Source: Streptomyces flavofungini
GTDB lineage: Bacteria; Actinomycetota; Actinomycetes; Streptomycetales; Streptomycetaceae
Assembly: GCF_014650815.1 (NCBI RefSeq)
Contig: NZ_BMVR01000004.1
Span: 651,039 to 715,038, forward strand
Length of the DNA stretch: 64,000 nucleotides
Direction of reading: 5' to 3'
Within the stretch, counting starts at the first letter, position 1. Every line of letters starts with the position of its first letter. This document shows positions 1 through 8,225 of this stretch, piece after piece. The notes below the pieces were generated by a model, which worked only from the letters and a program-made list of their open reading frames with translations, made no database searches and was not told where the DNA came from. Both the position numbers and the translations under genes were made by a program.

Positions 1-786
1 CTCGGCAAACGACACATCCTCGAACAGGAGGGACTGAACACCTGGGGCATCTGGAACTACAGCGACTGGGACGCGCTCGGCGCGGTGATCCCCAAACTCT
101 TCGACTACGGCAAGCAGCGCTGCACGGCCTACCCCCGCTTCGTCGTCCAGCGCGAGCTGTTCGACTCCTTCCTCGCCGCGTATCTGCCCGCGGTACGGAC
201 GGTACGCGTCGGCCACCCGCTCGCCGTCGCCGGACCCGAGGACCCGTTCCCGCAACTGGACTTCGGCCCGCTGATCAACGCGGCCAAGGCAAAGGAGCTG
301 ACCGACCAGGTCGCGGAGGCCGTCGGCCGCGGCGCCGTGCCGCTGTACCGCGGGGCCCTCGACGCCGACCGCTTCCTGCCCGGCCAGGACACCTCCGCGT
401 ACGTCCAGCCGGTCACGCTCCTCGCGCCGCCGCCATCGTCCCCGCTCCACCACGCGGAGCCGTTCGGGCCGGTCGACACGATCGTGCTCGTCGACACCGA
501 GGCGGAGCTGCTCGCCGCCATGAACGCGTCCAACGGCGCGCTGGTCGCCACGCTGTCCACCGACGACGCGGAGACGTACGACCGGCTGGCGCCGCAGATC
601 CGGGCGTTCAAGACCGGCCGGGGCAAACCCCGTTCACGCGGGGACCGCGATGAGCTGTTCGGCGGCTTCGGCGCGTCCTGGCGCGGCGCGTTCGTCGGTG
701 GGGAACTGCTGGTGCGGGCCGTCACCCAGGGCACGACGGGGGAGCGGGCGCCGGGGAACTTCCCCAGCTACCACCTGATGGCGTGA
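1..786 (+). CDS. Aldehyde dehydrogenase, 3' part (5' end outside window)
   Basis: The reading frame is open from the first base, so this is the C-terminal ~261 residues of an NAD(P)-dependent aldehyde dehydrogenase; the Rossmann half lies upstream of the window. The catalytic cysteine is visible in the family motif GKQRCTAYP, coded near position 118. The downstream part follows the ALDH fold, with the FGPL and EPFGPV elements of the catalytic and oligomerisation domains. It ends HLMA then TGA. The substrate cannot be told from this half. It is convergent with the next gene. Confidence 0.85.
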   Translation, partial: LGKRHILEQEGLNTWGIWNYSDWDALGAVIPKLFDYGKQRCTAYPRFVVQRELFDSFLAAYLPAVRTVRVGHPLAVAGPEDPFPQLDFGPLINAAKAKELTDQVAEAVGRGAVPLYRGALDADRFLPGQDTSAYVQPVTLLAPPPSSPLHHAEPFGPVDTIVLVDTEAELLAAMNASNGALVATLSTDDAETYDRLAPQIRAFKTGRGKPRSRGDRDELFGGFGASWRGAFVGGELLVRAVTQGTTGERAPGNFPSYHLMA

Positions 787-1118
787 GGCGAGGGTGGGGG
801 GTACGGGGGCGTGGTGCTGTACCTCCCCCCGCAACGGCGGGCCCGCTGACCTGGGATCGGTGGTCCTGGACCGGCTGCTCTGGCTGCGGCTGTCCCAGCT
901 GTGGCCGGAGAGGCCCTGGTCGCCACCGGCTGCGCCTGGAGCAGCTCCGGTCGCCCCGGCCGCGGCTGGAGGGGTCCGGGCGCCCCGGCTGCGGCCGGAG
1001 GGACCGGTTGCCCCGGCGGCGGCCGGAGCTGCCTCGGTCACCCCGGCCGTGGCTGGAGAAGCCCCTGTCCTCCCGGCCTCGGCTGCCCCGCTGCCCCGCT
1101 GCCCCGGCGTACCGTCCG
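787..1118. repeat. Intergenic stretch with imperfect ~30-bp GC-rich repeats
   Basis: This 330-bp gap lies between two convergent genes. From about 930 to 1110 it holds four or five degenerate copies of a ~30-bp unit built around CCCCGGCCGCGGCTGGA. Open frames cross it on both strands but give only Ala/Pro/Gly low-complexity peptides without a ribosome site, so I call no gene. No clear terminator hairpin is visible. Confidence 0.5.
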
Positions 1119-2462
1119 CTAGCCGATGCCCTGTCGGTCGGGCAGCAGCGCGAAGTCGCGGTCCGCGGCCTCCGGCACCAGGCGCTCCACGGCCTGCTCC
1201 AGGAGGGCCCGGTGCCGGAGGAGCGGGGCCCTGCGCCCTTCGGGCGCGAGCAGGAGCAGGTCGTCGATCCCGGCCAGCATGCGCCGGGTGACCTGGGGAT
1301 GGCCGGCGGCGCAGCCACGGATCTCGGCGAGCCCGAGGTCCACCAGGTCCGGCCAGTCGGGCACCGGCTGCACCAGGCGCACCGCCCCGCGCCGGTCGCG
1401 ATGACGCAGCGTGCCCAGCGGATAGCGGGCGACCGACGCCAGGAACTGCACGATGCGGTCCAGGGCCTGCACGGCGGTCGTGGGGTCGTTCACTGCGGGG
1501 GACAGCGCCCGCAGTGCGATGTCGGACAGCTGACGGAGTCCGAAACCGAGATCTTGGTGGAAGGTCCGCTCCACCCCGACCGACACCGCGTACCGCAGTG
1601 CGTGACGGCCGGGTGCGGGCCCGCCGTGCACCGCGAACACGGGTGTGCCCGGCACCATGAAGTCCCCGATGCGCGGCAGCAGCCGCAGGACGACGCCCTG
1701 GCGCCGCGCGGCCCGCACCACCCGGGCGATGTTCACGTCCCGCAGCAGCCCGGCCCGGCCGTCATGGGTGATCCGGGTGGTTTCGGACCCGAGGCGGTCG
1801 TCGGCGAGTTCCTCCTCGGTCGGGTGCTTCACGGCCACGCGGAACGCCTCGCGTGCGATCCGGTCGATCACGAAGCCGATGCGCATCATGCGCAGCGTGC
1901 CGTTCACGTACGCGATGAACAGGAGCAGGCTCAGGAGCACCATGAGGAGCGCGATCAGGCCCTCGACCAGCGGCACGTTCGTCACCAGGCGCGGGTCCTG
2001 CTCGCTGTCGAAGGACGTCAGCGTCATCAGGGAGAACAGGAACGTCGCGAGGAAGACCGTCAGCGTGATCTTCGTGATCCGGGAGCGGACGTAGAGCCGC
2101 ACCACCCGCGGGCTGAACTGGCCGCTGGCCATCTGCACCGCCACCAGCGAGATGCTGAAGACGACACCGATGAAGGTCATCATCGCCGAGCCGATGGTGC
2201 TGATGACCACCTTGGTGTCCTCGGCGAGCTGGTTGAGGTCCCTGAGGGTGTCGTACTCCTCGTCGTCCTGGAGCAGCCGCACCAGCTCCGCGTCCACCTC
2301 CGAGGCCGCCCACCACAGCAGCAGCGAGCCGATGAGCCCGATGGTGGGCGCGAACCACATCGTGTCCCGCAGATGCTCACGCAGCGGCGAAAGCACCCGG
2401 GGCCGCCGGACCCGCCCCTCACCTGCCGAACCCGGTGAAACAGTAATCAAACCGTCACTCAT
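1119..2462 (-). CDS. DUF2254 family integral membrane protein
   Basis: A 447-residue protein of the DUF2254 family, whose biochemical role is unknown. The first half has four hydrophobic segments (about residues 36-54, 88-112, 128-150 and 168-188). The second half is a soluble domain containing the conserved ALSPAVNDPTTA stretch typical of this family. ATG is preceded by a TAAGG-type ribosome site about 8 nt upstream. It stands alone, convergent with the aldehyde dehydrogenase and divergent from the tRNA. Function is not inferred beyond membrane location. Confidence 0.85.
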   Translation of the reverse strand: MSDGLITVSPGSAGEGRVRRPRVLSPLREHLRDTMWFAPTIGLIGSLLLWWAASEVDAELVRLLQDDEEYDTLRDLNQLAEDTKVVISTIGSAMMTFIGVVFSISLVAVQMASGQFSPRVVRLYVRSRITKITLTVFLATFLFSLMTLTSFDSEQDPRLVTNVPLVEGLIALLMVLLSLLLFIAYVNGTLRMMRIGFVIDRIAREAFRVAVKHPTEEELADDRLGSETTRITHDGRAGLLRDVNIARVVRAARRQGVVLRLLPRIGDFMVPGTPVFAVHGGPAPGRHALRYAVSVGVERTFHQDLGFGLRQLSDIALRALSPAVNDPTTAVQALDRIVQFLASVARYPLGTLRHRDRRGAVRLVQPVPDWPDLVDLGLAEIRGCAAGHPQVTRRMLAGIDDLLLLAPEGRRAPLLRHRALLEQAVERLVPEAADRDFALLPDRQGIG

Positions 2463-2610
2463 GGTGAAACCTTAGGTGCGCCCAGAGGCCGTGCCACGCG
2501 GCGCGCGGCCACCCGGCGGACGTCACGGATACGCAGGTGAAAGGCACTCCGAAACCTTGGTATTGTTGTCTTCGTCGCCGAGGGGAACACCCCGGGGCGA
2601 CAGACACCTA

Positions 2611-2698
2611 GTCCGGGTGGCGGAATGGCAGACGCGCTAGCTTGAGGTGCTAGTGCCCTTTATCGGGCGTGGGGGTTCAAGTCCCCCCTCGGACACCA
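2611..2698 (+). tRNA. tRNA-Leu (anticodon GAG)
   Basis: A complete class II tRNA. Acceptor arms GTCCGGG (2611-2617) and CTCGGAC (2688-2694) pair with one G-U. The anticodon stem CTAGC/GCTAG encloses loop TTGAGGT with anticodon GAG at 2644-2646. A long variable arm (TGCCCTTTATCGGGCG) and the T-loop GTTCAAG follow, and the 3' CCA is encoded (2696-2698). It decodes CUC/CUU leucine codons. Confidence 0.97.
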
Positions 2699-2706
2699 GC
2701 GAGAAC

Positions 2707-2728
2707 AGCCCCTCACGAGGGGCTTTCT
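2707..2728 (+). terminator. Rho-independent terminator of tRNA-Leu
   Basis: A perfect 8-bp stem AGCCCCTC/GAGGGGCT with a very short loop starts 8 nt after the tRNA CCA and is followed by TTCTTCGTTT. Position and U-rich tail fit a tRNA terminator. Confidence 0.8.
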
Positions 2729-2903
2729 TCGTTTCTGGGCAGTGGCGTGGCCAACCGCGTGACCCACGGCCCAGAGGCTTCCCGGGTCGGACCAGGGGTG
2801 ACCGGGCGATGCGGGCCGCGCTGGAAGCGGCCTCCCGCGGGGGATGTCCGCGTTTCCGGGTCGCTTGCCAGGCGGAGCCGGGGGTGCGTGCCCCCGCCCG
2901 GAG

Positions 2904-2938
2904 GCGGTGGACCACGGCAGGCCCTTGTGGTCCACCGC
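2904..2938. other. 12-bp perfect inverted repeat in tRNA-GH3 intergenic stretch
   Basis: The ~315-bp stretch from 2729 to 3044 has no convincing gene. It carries GCGGTGGACCAC (2904-2915) and its exact inverse GTGGTCCACCGC (2927-2938) around an 11-nt loop. There is no T-run on either side, so it may be a transcript-stabilising hairpin or a bidirectional terminator for the convergent genes. No duplicate of the tRNA 3' end was seen that would mark an integrated element. Confidence 0.5.
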
Positions 2939-3044
2939 GAGCCGCGGGCCCTCGTGCTTGATCAGGGGGCGGGAGGGCCGCGACGGTCTCGGCCCGGGTG
3001 GGCTTGCCGTCGGCCTCGTCCCGCAGCGGGCCGGAGGCCAGGTG

Positions 3045-4574
3045 TCAGGCCCGGCCCAGGAGCGTCTCGGCGACCGCGATGCCGGACACCCGGGTCGCGC
3101 CGTGCGTGATCATGTGTACGGCGCCGACTGTGGCGCCCGTCGGCACGCCCATCTCCACGACCAGTGCGTCGGGGCGGGCGCGCAGCAGGCGGGCCAGGGT
3201 GTCGGACATCCACCGGTGGCGGGCCGCGTCGCGCACGACGACCACCAGGGCGCGCCCGGCCGCGGGGGCCAGGGCCGCGCGGTCCAGGACCTCGTCCGTA
3301 CCGTCGTGGCCGTCGAGTTCGGTCTGGGTGAGGCGCACGGACGTGGTGTCGGGGCGCAGGTCGCGCAGCGGGTCGGCGACGCCCCAGGGGGTGCCGCCGT
3401 CGACGGCCGGGTTCATCACCGGGGACAGCTCCACGACATGCGGCGCCGAAGGAAGCGGAAGAGGGAATTCTGATCCGTCGGTGCGGCGGTGCACCCGCAC
3501 CGCGCGGCGGGCCGCGACCAGGCCGATGTCCGAGCTGTCGCCCGCCCGCGTCACCGACCGTGACCGCTCGCCCGACCAGGCGGCGAACTCCCGCACCCGC
3601 CCGCTCGCCACCAGGAGCCGCTCCTCGGGCAGACGCCCGTCGAGCACGGCCTTGACCAGCGCACCGGCGAGCAGCTCGACGGTGGACTGCTCGGCGCTGT
3701 CGCCGCCCACGCACACCGCGTCCACACCGCCCGCGAGGGCCCGGACCGTCGCCCCGTCGATGCCGTACCGGTCGGTGACCGCGCCCATCTCGATGCCGTC
3801 CGTGACCACCATCCCGTCGAAGCCGAGCTCGCCGCGGAGCAGATCGTTCAGGATGCGGGTGCTGAGCGTCGCGGGCAGGCCGGGGTCGTAGGCGGGCACC
3901 ACCAGGTGGGCCGTCATGATGGCCCGCACGCCCGCCTCCGTCGCGGCGATGAACGGCGGCAGGGCCGTGCGGGCGATCTCCGCAGCCGTGCCCCGGACCT
4001 GCGGCAGGCCGAAGTGCGGGTCCACGGAGGTGTCGCCGTGGCCGGGGAAGTGCTTGGCGCACGCGGCGACCCCGGCCGCCTGCAGGCCGCGGATCCAGGC
4101 GGCGGTGTGGCGGGACACGACGTCGGTGCGGGCGCCGAAGGAGCGGACGCCGATGACGGGGTTGAGGGGGTTGGAGTTCACGTCCGCGCTCGGCGCATAG
4201 TTCAACGAGACACCGGCCGCGTGAAGTTCCCGGCCGATGTCGTGGGCGACGCCCTCCGTGAGGTCGACGTCGTCGACGGCGCCGAGCGCGAGGTTGCCGG
4301 GACGGGAGGCGCCCGTCCACGCCTCCATGCGCGTCACGTCGCCCGCCTCCTCGTCGATGGCGACGATCAGGTCCGGGTTCTCGGCGCGCAACGACGTGGT
4401 GAGCGCGGCGACCTGCTCGGGCTCGACGATGTTGCGGCCGAAGAGCACCACGGCGCCGAGCCCGTCGGCGATGCGGCGGCGCAGCCAGTCGGGAGCCTCG
4501 GTGGTGCCCACGAAGCCCGGCTGAAGGACGGAGTTGGCGAGCTGCTCCAGCTTCGGGTGACTGCTCGAAACCAT
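3045..4574 (-). CDS. GH3 beta-N-acetylhexosaminidase
   Basis: A 509-residue glycoside hydrolase family 3 enzyme that removes beta-linked N-acetylglucosamine, either in peptidoglycan recycling (NagZ-like) or on chitin fragments. The GH3 N-acetylglucosaminidase hallmark KHFPGHGDTSVDPH is at residues 174-187, with the catalytic His/Asp dyad loop, and the nucleophile Asp259 is in VVTDGIEMG. A C-terminal alpha/beta domain follows. I chose the ATG at 4574 because GGAGGT lies 7 nt upstream; the longer in-frame extension has no such site. No signal peptide is visible from this start. It is divergent from the dehydrogenase at 4964, with two DasR-like sites upstream, fitting GlcNAc-linked control. Confidence 0.9.
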   Translation of the reverse strand: MVSSSHPKLEQLANSVLQPGFVGTTEAPDWLRRRIADGLGAVVLFGRNIVEPEQVAALTTSLRAENPDLIVAIDEEAGDVTRMEAWTGASRPGNLALGAVDDVDLTEGVAHDIGRELHAAGVSLNYAPSADVNSNPLNPVIGVRSFGARTDVVSRHTAAWIRGLQAAGVAACAKHFPGHGDTSVDPHFGLPQVRGTAAEIARTALPPFIAATEAGVRAIMTAHLVVPAYDPGLPATLSTRILNDLLRGELGFDGMVVTDGIEMGAVTDRYGIDGATVRALAGGVDAVCVGGDSAEQSTVELLAGALVKAVLDGRLPEERLLVASGRVREFAAWSGERSRSVTRAGDSSDIGLVAARRAVRVHRRTDGSEFPLPLPSAPHVVELSPVMNPAVDGGTPWGVADPLRDLRPDTTSVRLTQTELDGHDGTDEVLDRAALAPAAGRALVVVVRDAARHRWMSDTLARLLRARPDALVVEMGVPTGATVGAVHMITHGATRVSGIAVAETLLGRA

Positions 4575-4665
4575 GCCGGGACCTCCGGTGGGCTGACGGC
4601 TGACCGGGTGGGCGGCCGGCCGGTGGACGAGAGCGCGCCGGGGCGATGGTCGGTCGCCGGGCGGC

Positions 4666-4700
4666 TTGGTACAGGCCAATCGGATGTTGGCTTAGACCAA
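4666..4700. promoter_or_regulatory. Two TTGG-N6-CCAA sites resembling DasR operators
   Basis: TTGGTACAGGCCAA (4666-4679) and TTGGCTTAGACCAA (4687-4700) have centres exactly 21 bp apart, two helical turns. The second matches the published DasR core TGGTCTAGACCA at 10 of 12 positions. They lie about 90-130 bp upstream of the GH3 start and inside the divergent region shared with the dehydrogenase. Regulator identity is inferred from motif and target. Confidence 0.5.
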
Positions 4701-4963
4701 TTGGAGCTGTCAAGGAGCGCGAACCCGTAGGAAACGGAAGGTGAATCGGCAGATGGAAGAGGTGTTTTGGGGTACGGGGCCGGGCGGGCCGGGTGGGGTT
4801 CGGGTGTGGACCATTCCGGCCAGGCCACCCCGTCGCTCATTTGAGGCCACCTTGTAGGACGCCGGTCCGCGCGGTGGAATTCCCGGGAGCGGGGCGGCAC
4901 CGAACTGCCGTTCCCGCGACGGCGGCACGGCCCGGCCAGGGCCACGGGCGAAGGAGGTACACC

Positions 4964-5986
4964 GTGCGGCGGTACGAACTCGTCGGCAGGCGGGACATCA
5001 GGCTGGTCACCGACGCCCCGGTGCCCGAACCCGGCCCCGGCCAGGTCCTGGTGCGGGTGCGGTCGTGCAGCGTCTGCAACCGCAGCGACCTCGCGTACTA
5101 CCACTACTACGGCCTCAGGGAGCACTGCGCGACCGGCTGCTACGGCCACGAGATCGCCGGAGTCGTCGAGGCGACCGGCCCCGGCGTCACACGCGTCGCG
5201 GCCGGGCAGCGCGTCTTCGTGCGCACGCCGCTGACGAGCGGGTACGCCGAGTACGCCCTCGCGCGCGAGATAGCCGTCGGCGCGCTCCCCGACGCCATCC
5301 CCTTCGAACAGGGCTCCATCCTCCAGCTCCTGCCGCTCGCCGTGCACGCCACCCGTGGCATCCGACTCGGCGACCGCGTCGCCATCATCGGCCAGGGACC
5401 CGTCGGCCAGATGGCGCTGCGCATGGCGGTCCGGCGCGGTGCGGCCCACGTAGCCGTCGCCGACCTCGACGACTGGCGCCTCGAACGATCGCGGCACGCC
5501 GGAGCCGACGCGGTGCATCGGGTCGACGGCAGCCCGGTCCAGCTGGCCGCCATCGGTGCGGGCTTCGCCGCGCAGGGGGAGGAGTTCGACGTCGCCGTCG
5601 ACGCCGTCGGCACGCCCACCACCCTCCATGCCTGCGTCGGACTCGTGCGCCAGAACGGCCTGGTCGTCATGCTCGGCACGCACCACGTGGACACGCACGT
5701 CACCGTCGACCTCGTCACCTGGGAACGCAAGGGCCTGCGCGTGCACAGCTCCGCCGAACCCGTCGACACCGCGCGCGCCGACGCCCTCGCCCTCGCCGAG
5801 CGCCTCCTGCGCCACGGCCACGAGTCGCTGCGCCTGTCCGACCTGCACACCCATACGTACGCCCTCGACGAACTCCCCAAGGCCATGGAGCAGTTGTCCG
5901 CCAGCAAGTCCCTCTACCCGGACGCGGAACGCGCCCCCTACGACGGGCCGCCGTCCGAGACGCTGAAGGTGGCGATCGTGCCGTGA
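4964..5986 (+). CDS. Zinc-type medium-chain dehydrogenase (MDR)
   Basis: A 340-residue medium-chain dehydrogenase/reductase. The N-terminal GroES-like domain has the catalytic zinc Cys in SVCNRSD and the GHE motif (YGHEIAGVVEATG). The structural-zinc four-cysteine lobe is missing, as in sorbitol-type subclasses. The nucleotide site reads GQGPVGQMA. GTG at 4964 is chosen because AAGGAGGT ends 5 nt upstream. The Gfo/Idh/MocA gene follows 22 bp later on the same strand, so the two are probably co-transcribed and act on the same polyol, cyclitol or sugar-like substrate. The exact substrate is unknown. Confidence 0.85.
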   Translation: MRRYELVGRRDIRLVTDAPVPEPGPGQVLVRVRSCSVCNRSDLAYYHYYGLREHCATGCYGHEIAGVVEATGPGVTRVAAGQRVFVRTPLTSGYAEYALAREIAVGALPDAIPFEQGSILQLLPLAVHATRGIRLGDRVAIIGQGPVGQMALRMAVRRGAAHVAVADLDDWRLERSRHAGADAVHRVDGSPVQLAAIGAGFAAQGEEFDVAVDAVGTPTTLHACVGLVRQNGLVVMLGTHHVDTHVTVDLVTWERKGLRVHSSAEPVDTARADALALAERLLRHGHESLRLSDLHTHTYALDELPKAMEQLSASKSLYPDAERAPYDGPPSETLKVAIVP

Positions 5987-6008
5987 ACCGCGCGCGGGGG
6001 CGGGCCAG

Positions 6009-7148
6009 GTGAGGTGGGGGATCGCCGGGTACGGCGACGTCGTGGAGCGGCGGGTGCTGCCCGCGCTCCGGGCCCTCGGGGAGGAGCCGGTGCGCCTCTG
6101 GGGTCGCGACGGGCAGCGGGCCGCGCGCGTCGCCGCCCGCCACGGGGTGCCGTTCGGCGGCGCCGACGTGGAGATGTTGATTCGGGGCATTGACGCTGTG
6201 TACGTCGCCACTCCAGTTGTCCACCATGTACCGCTGGCCGGGCGGGTGTTGAGGGCCGGTCTTCCGGTACTGGTTGAGAAGCCGTTGGCCGGAGGGTTGT
6301 GGGCGGGGGCCGGTGTCGGTGGCGGTGCGCGCTCAGGGGCCGGTGTCGAGGGCGGCCGGCATCCGGAGTTCGGTGTCGGCGGCGGCTCATACGCGAGCTT
6401 CGTTGCCGACGACGGGCCGTGCGCGGGTGTCGCGTACTACCGCAGGCTCGCCCCTGCCGTGCTCCGCCTCCGCGAGGAACTGCGCGGGTGGACGCCGGAG
6501 CGGGCCGAGGTGCGGTTCCGGTGTGCGTTCGACCCCGGGCCCGGTCATCCGATGCGGTGGCGGACGGACCCCGCCCTGTCCGGCGGAGGGGTGCTCGCCG
6601 ACGCGGGGAGCCACCGGCTCGATCTGCTGCACCTGCTGTTCGGGCGGCCCGAGGAGGTGCGGGCCCGGCTCGACCGACGGTTCCCGGAGGGTGCCGAGCG
6701 GCTGGCCGAGGTGGAGCTGCGGTGGGCTTCGGGGACGCGGGCGCGGGTGTGCGCGGAGTGGAGCGGGGAGCCGCCAGTGGACCGCTTCGAGGTGAGCGGG
6801 GGCGGGCGGACACTCACCCTCGACCCGCTGGACTCGGGCCGGCTGCGCCACCACGGCACCGCAAGGGAACGGCAGTTGACCTTGCCGCCCGCCGCGAACC
6901 CCCATCAGCCGCTCATCGCCGACTTCGTCGCCGCGGTCGCGGCCGGGCGGCCACCGGTGTGCCCGCTGGCGCAGGCGCACCTGGTCGACGAGGTCCTCGT
7001 GGCCGCGGCACGCTCCGACGCGACGGGAGGCGGCCCCGTCCGGCTGTCGCTCCCCGCCGACGCCGTGCTCGCGGGACGTGCCGGGGCTCAGGCGCCGTCG
7101 TCCGCCGACCAGGCCCGCAGCCACCGTGGGTCCGGCGTGTCCGACTGA
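6009..7148 (+). CDS. Gfo/Idh/MocA family NAD(P) oxidoreductase
   Basis: A 379-residue protein. The N-terminal Rossmann domain starts GIAGYGDV, and the catalytic-lysine motif EKPLAGG is at about residue 93. The substrate half contains ADAGSHRLDLLHLLFG, whose His is usual for this family. Directly after EKP comes an unusual Gly/Ala-rich insertion of about 30 residues with repeated GAGVGGG-like units, where relatives have a short loop. GTG start. Its 3' end overlaps the convergent dioxygenase gene by 61 bp. Such enzymes oxidise or reduce sugars, inositols and ketosugars; together with the preceding dehydrogenase this suggests polyol or ketosugar redox steps. Confidence 0.85.
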   Translation: MRWGIAGYGDVVERRVLPALRALGEEPVRLWGRDGQRAARVAARHGVPFGGADVEMLIRGIDAVYVATPVVHHVPLAGRVLRAGLPVLVEKPLAGGLWAGAGVGGGARSGAGVEGGRHPEFGVGGGSYASFVADDGPCAGVAYYRRLAPAVLRLREELRGWTPERAEVRFRCAFDPGPGHPMRWRTDPALSGGGVLADAGSHRLDLLHLLFGRPEEVRARLDRRFPEGAERLAEVELRWASGTRARVCAEWSGEPPVDRFEVSGGGRTLTLDPLDSGRLRHHGTARERQLTLPPAANPHQPLIADFVAAVAAGRPPVCPLAQAHLVDEVLVAAARSDATGGGPVRLSLPADAVLAGRAGAQAPSSADQARSHRGSGVSD

Positions 7149-7945
7149 CGGATGAAACGCGTGTCGATGGACAGCCGCATCGCGTCCGTCGTCGCGTCGA
7201 GCGAGGCGTGGATGATGTGCGGCACATGCACCATGACGTCGCCCGCCGCGAAGTCCGTCCACAGCCAGCGGCGGCCCAGGCTGCGCGCGGTGAACTCCAG
7301 GTCGTGGCAGATCTGGCGGCGGTCGTCCGGGCGGTCCGTGGTGTCCCGCAGCGGCTCGTACGCCTCGGTCGGCAGCGTGTGCGAGCCCTCCAGGTAGACC
7401 AGCGCGCCCGACTGCGGCGGGCAGTCGCCGACCGGGATCCACGTCGTGACGACCCGGGGCGAGCCCTCGTCCATGTAGTCGAAGTCGACATGGGCGCGTG
7501 ACGCCCGCCGTACGCCGCGGTGGAAGTGGCGCAGGATGCGGCGCGGCAGCATCCGGGCGTCGCCGTCGAGCAGGTCGGCCGCCAGCTTGCTGAGCCGGGG
7601 GTCGTCGAGGAAGCGGTCGAAGGTCTCCGAGCGGACGAACGCGTGGGCGGGATGCCCCGCCACACCGTGATCGGGGAGCCCGTCCGGCACCCGGCCGGAG
7701 AACACGCCCTCGCGCGCGCTGGTGCCGGGCGCGAGATAGCCGGGCGGCAACTGGGAGAAGTACCTGGCGCGCAGCCGCAGCACCTGCTCCCGGTCGAGGA
7801 AGTCCGGCAGATACAGATAGCCGTCCGCGTACAGCCGCTCGCGCAGGGCGGCCGGGTCCGGCATCCGGTCGGGGTCGGTGGCGCGCAGCGGGCCGAACAA
7901 CTCGGGGGAGAAGGGTATGGGCACGCCGTTCGACGAGAGATTCAC
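7088..7945 (-). CDS. Phytanoyl-CoA dioxygenase (PhyH)-type Fe(II)/2-oxoglutarate enzyme
   Basis: A 285-residue non-heme iron, 2-oxoglutarate-dependent hydroxylase of the PhyH family. The facial triad is readable: His152 and Asp154 in HVDFDYMD and His246 in HIIHASLD, with Arg257 (MRLSIDTR) placed to bind 2-oxoglutarate. ATG is preceded by AAGGACTCCTC-like sequence. Its 3' end overlaps the convergent Gfo/Idh/MocA gene. Upstream lies the unusual TTGAC array and then the adenylating enzyme on the same strand, so it probably belongs to the same biosynthetic unit. The hydroxylated substrate is unknown. Confidence 0.88.
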   Translation of the reverse strand: MNLSSNGVPIPFSPELFGPLRATDPDRMPDPAALRERLYADGYLYLPDFLDREQVLRLRARYFSQLPPGYLAPGTSAREGVFSGRVPDGLPDHGVAGHPAHAFVRSETFDRFLDDPRLSKLAADLLDGDARMLPRRILRHFHRGVRRASRAHVDFDYMDEGSPRVVTTWIPVGDCPPQSGALVYLEGSHTLPTEAYEPLRDTTDRPDDRRQICHDLEFTARSLGRRWLWTDFAAGDVMVHVPHIIHASLDATTDAMRLSIDTRFIRQSDTPDPRWLRAWSADDGA

Positions 7946-8031
7946 GAGGAGTCCTTACGTCAGCGGATCGTCGTCAGGTCGCCAGTGCGTAGGTCGGTGG
8001 AGCGTCACGAGGGAGGCGAGGCGACTGCGTC

Positions 8032-8225
8032 GTCAACAGATGACTGAGCTGTCAACAGTGGTTGGGGCTGTCAAGAGGTGGACGAACTGTCAATGTGTGG
8101 CCGCGATGTCAATAGTTGATTGATGTCAAGGGGAGGACGGAGGGGAATCAATGGGGGAGTCAAGAGGTGGATCAAGGCCGGGATCAAGCCGGGATCAAGC
8201 GGGGGTCAAGGCGGGCGTCGGTCAA
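8032..8225 (-). repeat. Array of 13 TTGAC/TTGAT boxes upstream of the PhyH gene
   Basis: On the plus strand GTCAA or ATCAA starts at 8032, 8051, 8070, 8089, 8108, 8125, 8147, 8159, 8171, 8183, 8194, 8205 and 8221. The first five are spaced exactly 19 bp, a later run 12, 12, 12, 11 and 11 bp. On the transcribed (minus) strand these read TTGAC/TTGAT. The last copy overlaps the stop codon of the adenylating-enzyme gene. The array fills most of the 276-bp gap (7946-8221) and has no open frame of note. It could be a multi-site operator or a degenerate minisatellite. Confidence 0.7.

Noticed and set aside
783..2438. 551-codon plus-strand open frame opposite the DUF2254 gene
   Set aside because: Arg/Pro/His-rich composition and no ribosome site; it is the antisense shadow of a clear membrane protein gene.
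2611..3044. tRNA-Leu as the attachment site of an integrated element
   Set aside because: No integrase, excisionase or duplicated tRNA 3' end was found in the window; the downstream gap is short and ends in a normal GH3 gene.
8032..8225. TTGAC boxes as a set of many real -35 promoter elements
   Set aside because: Matching -10 boxes at 16-19 bp are not present for most copies; the regular period is better explained as a repeat or operator array.
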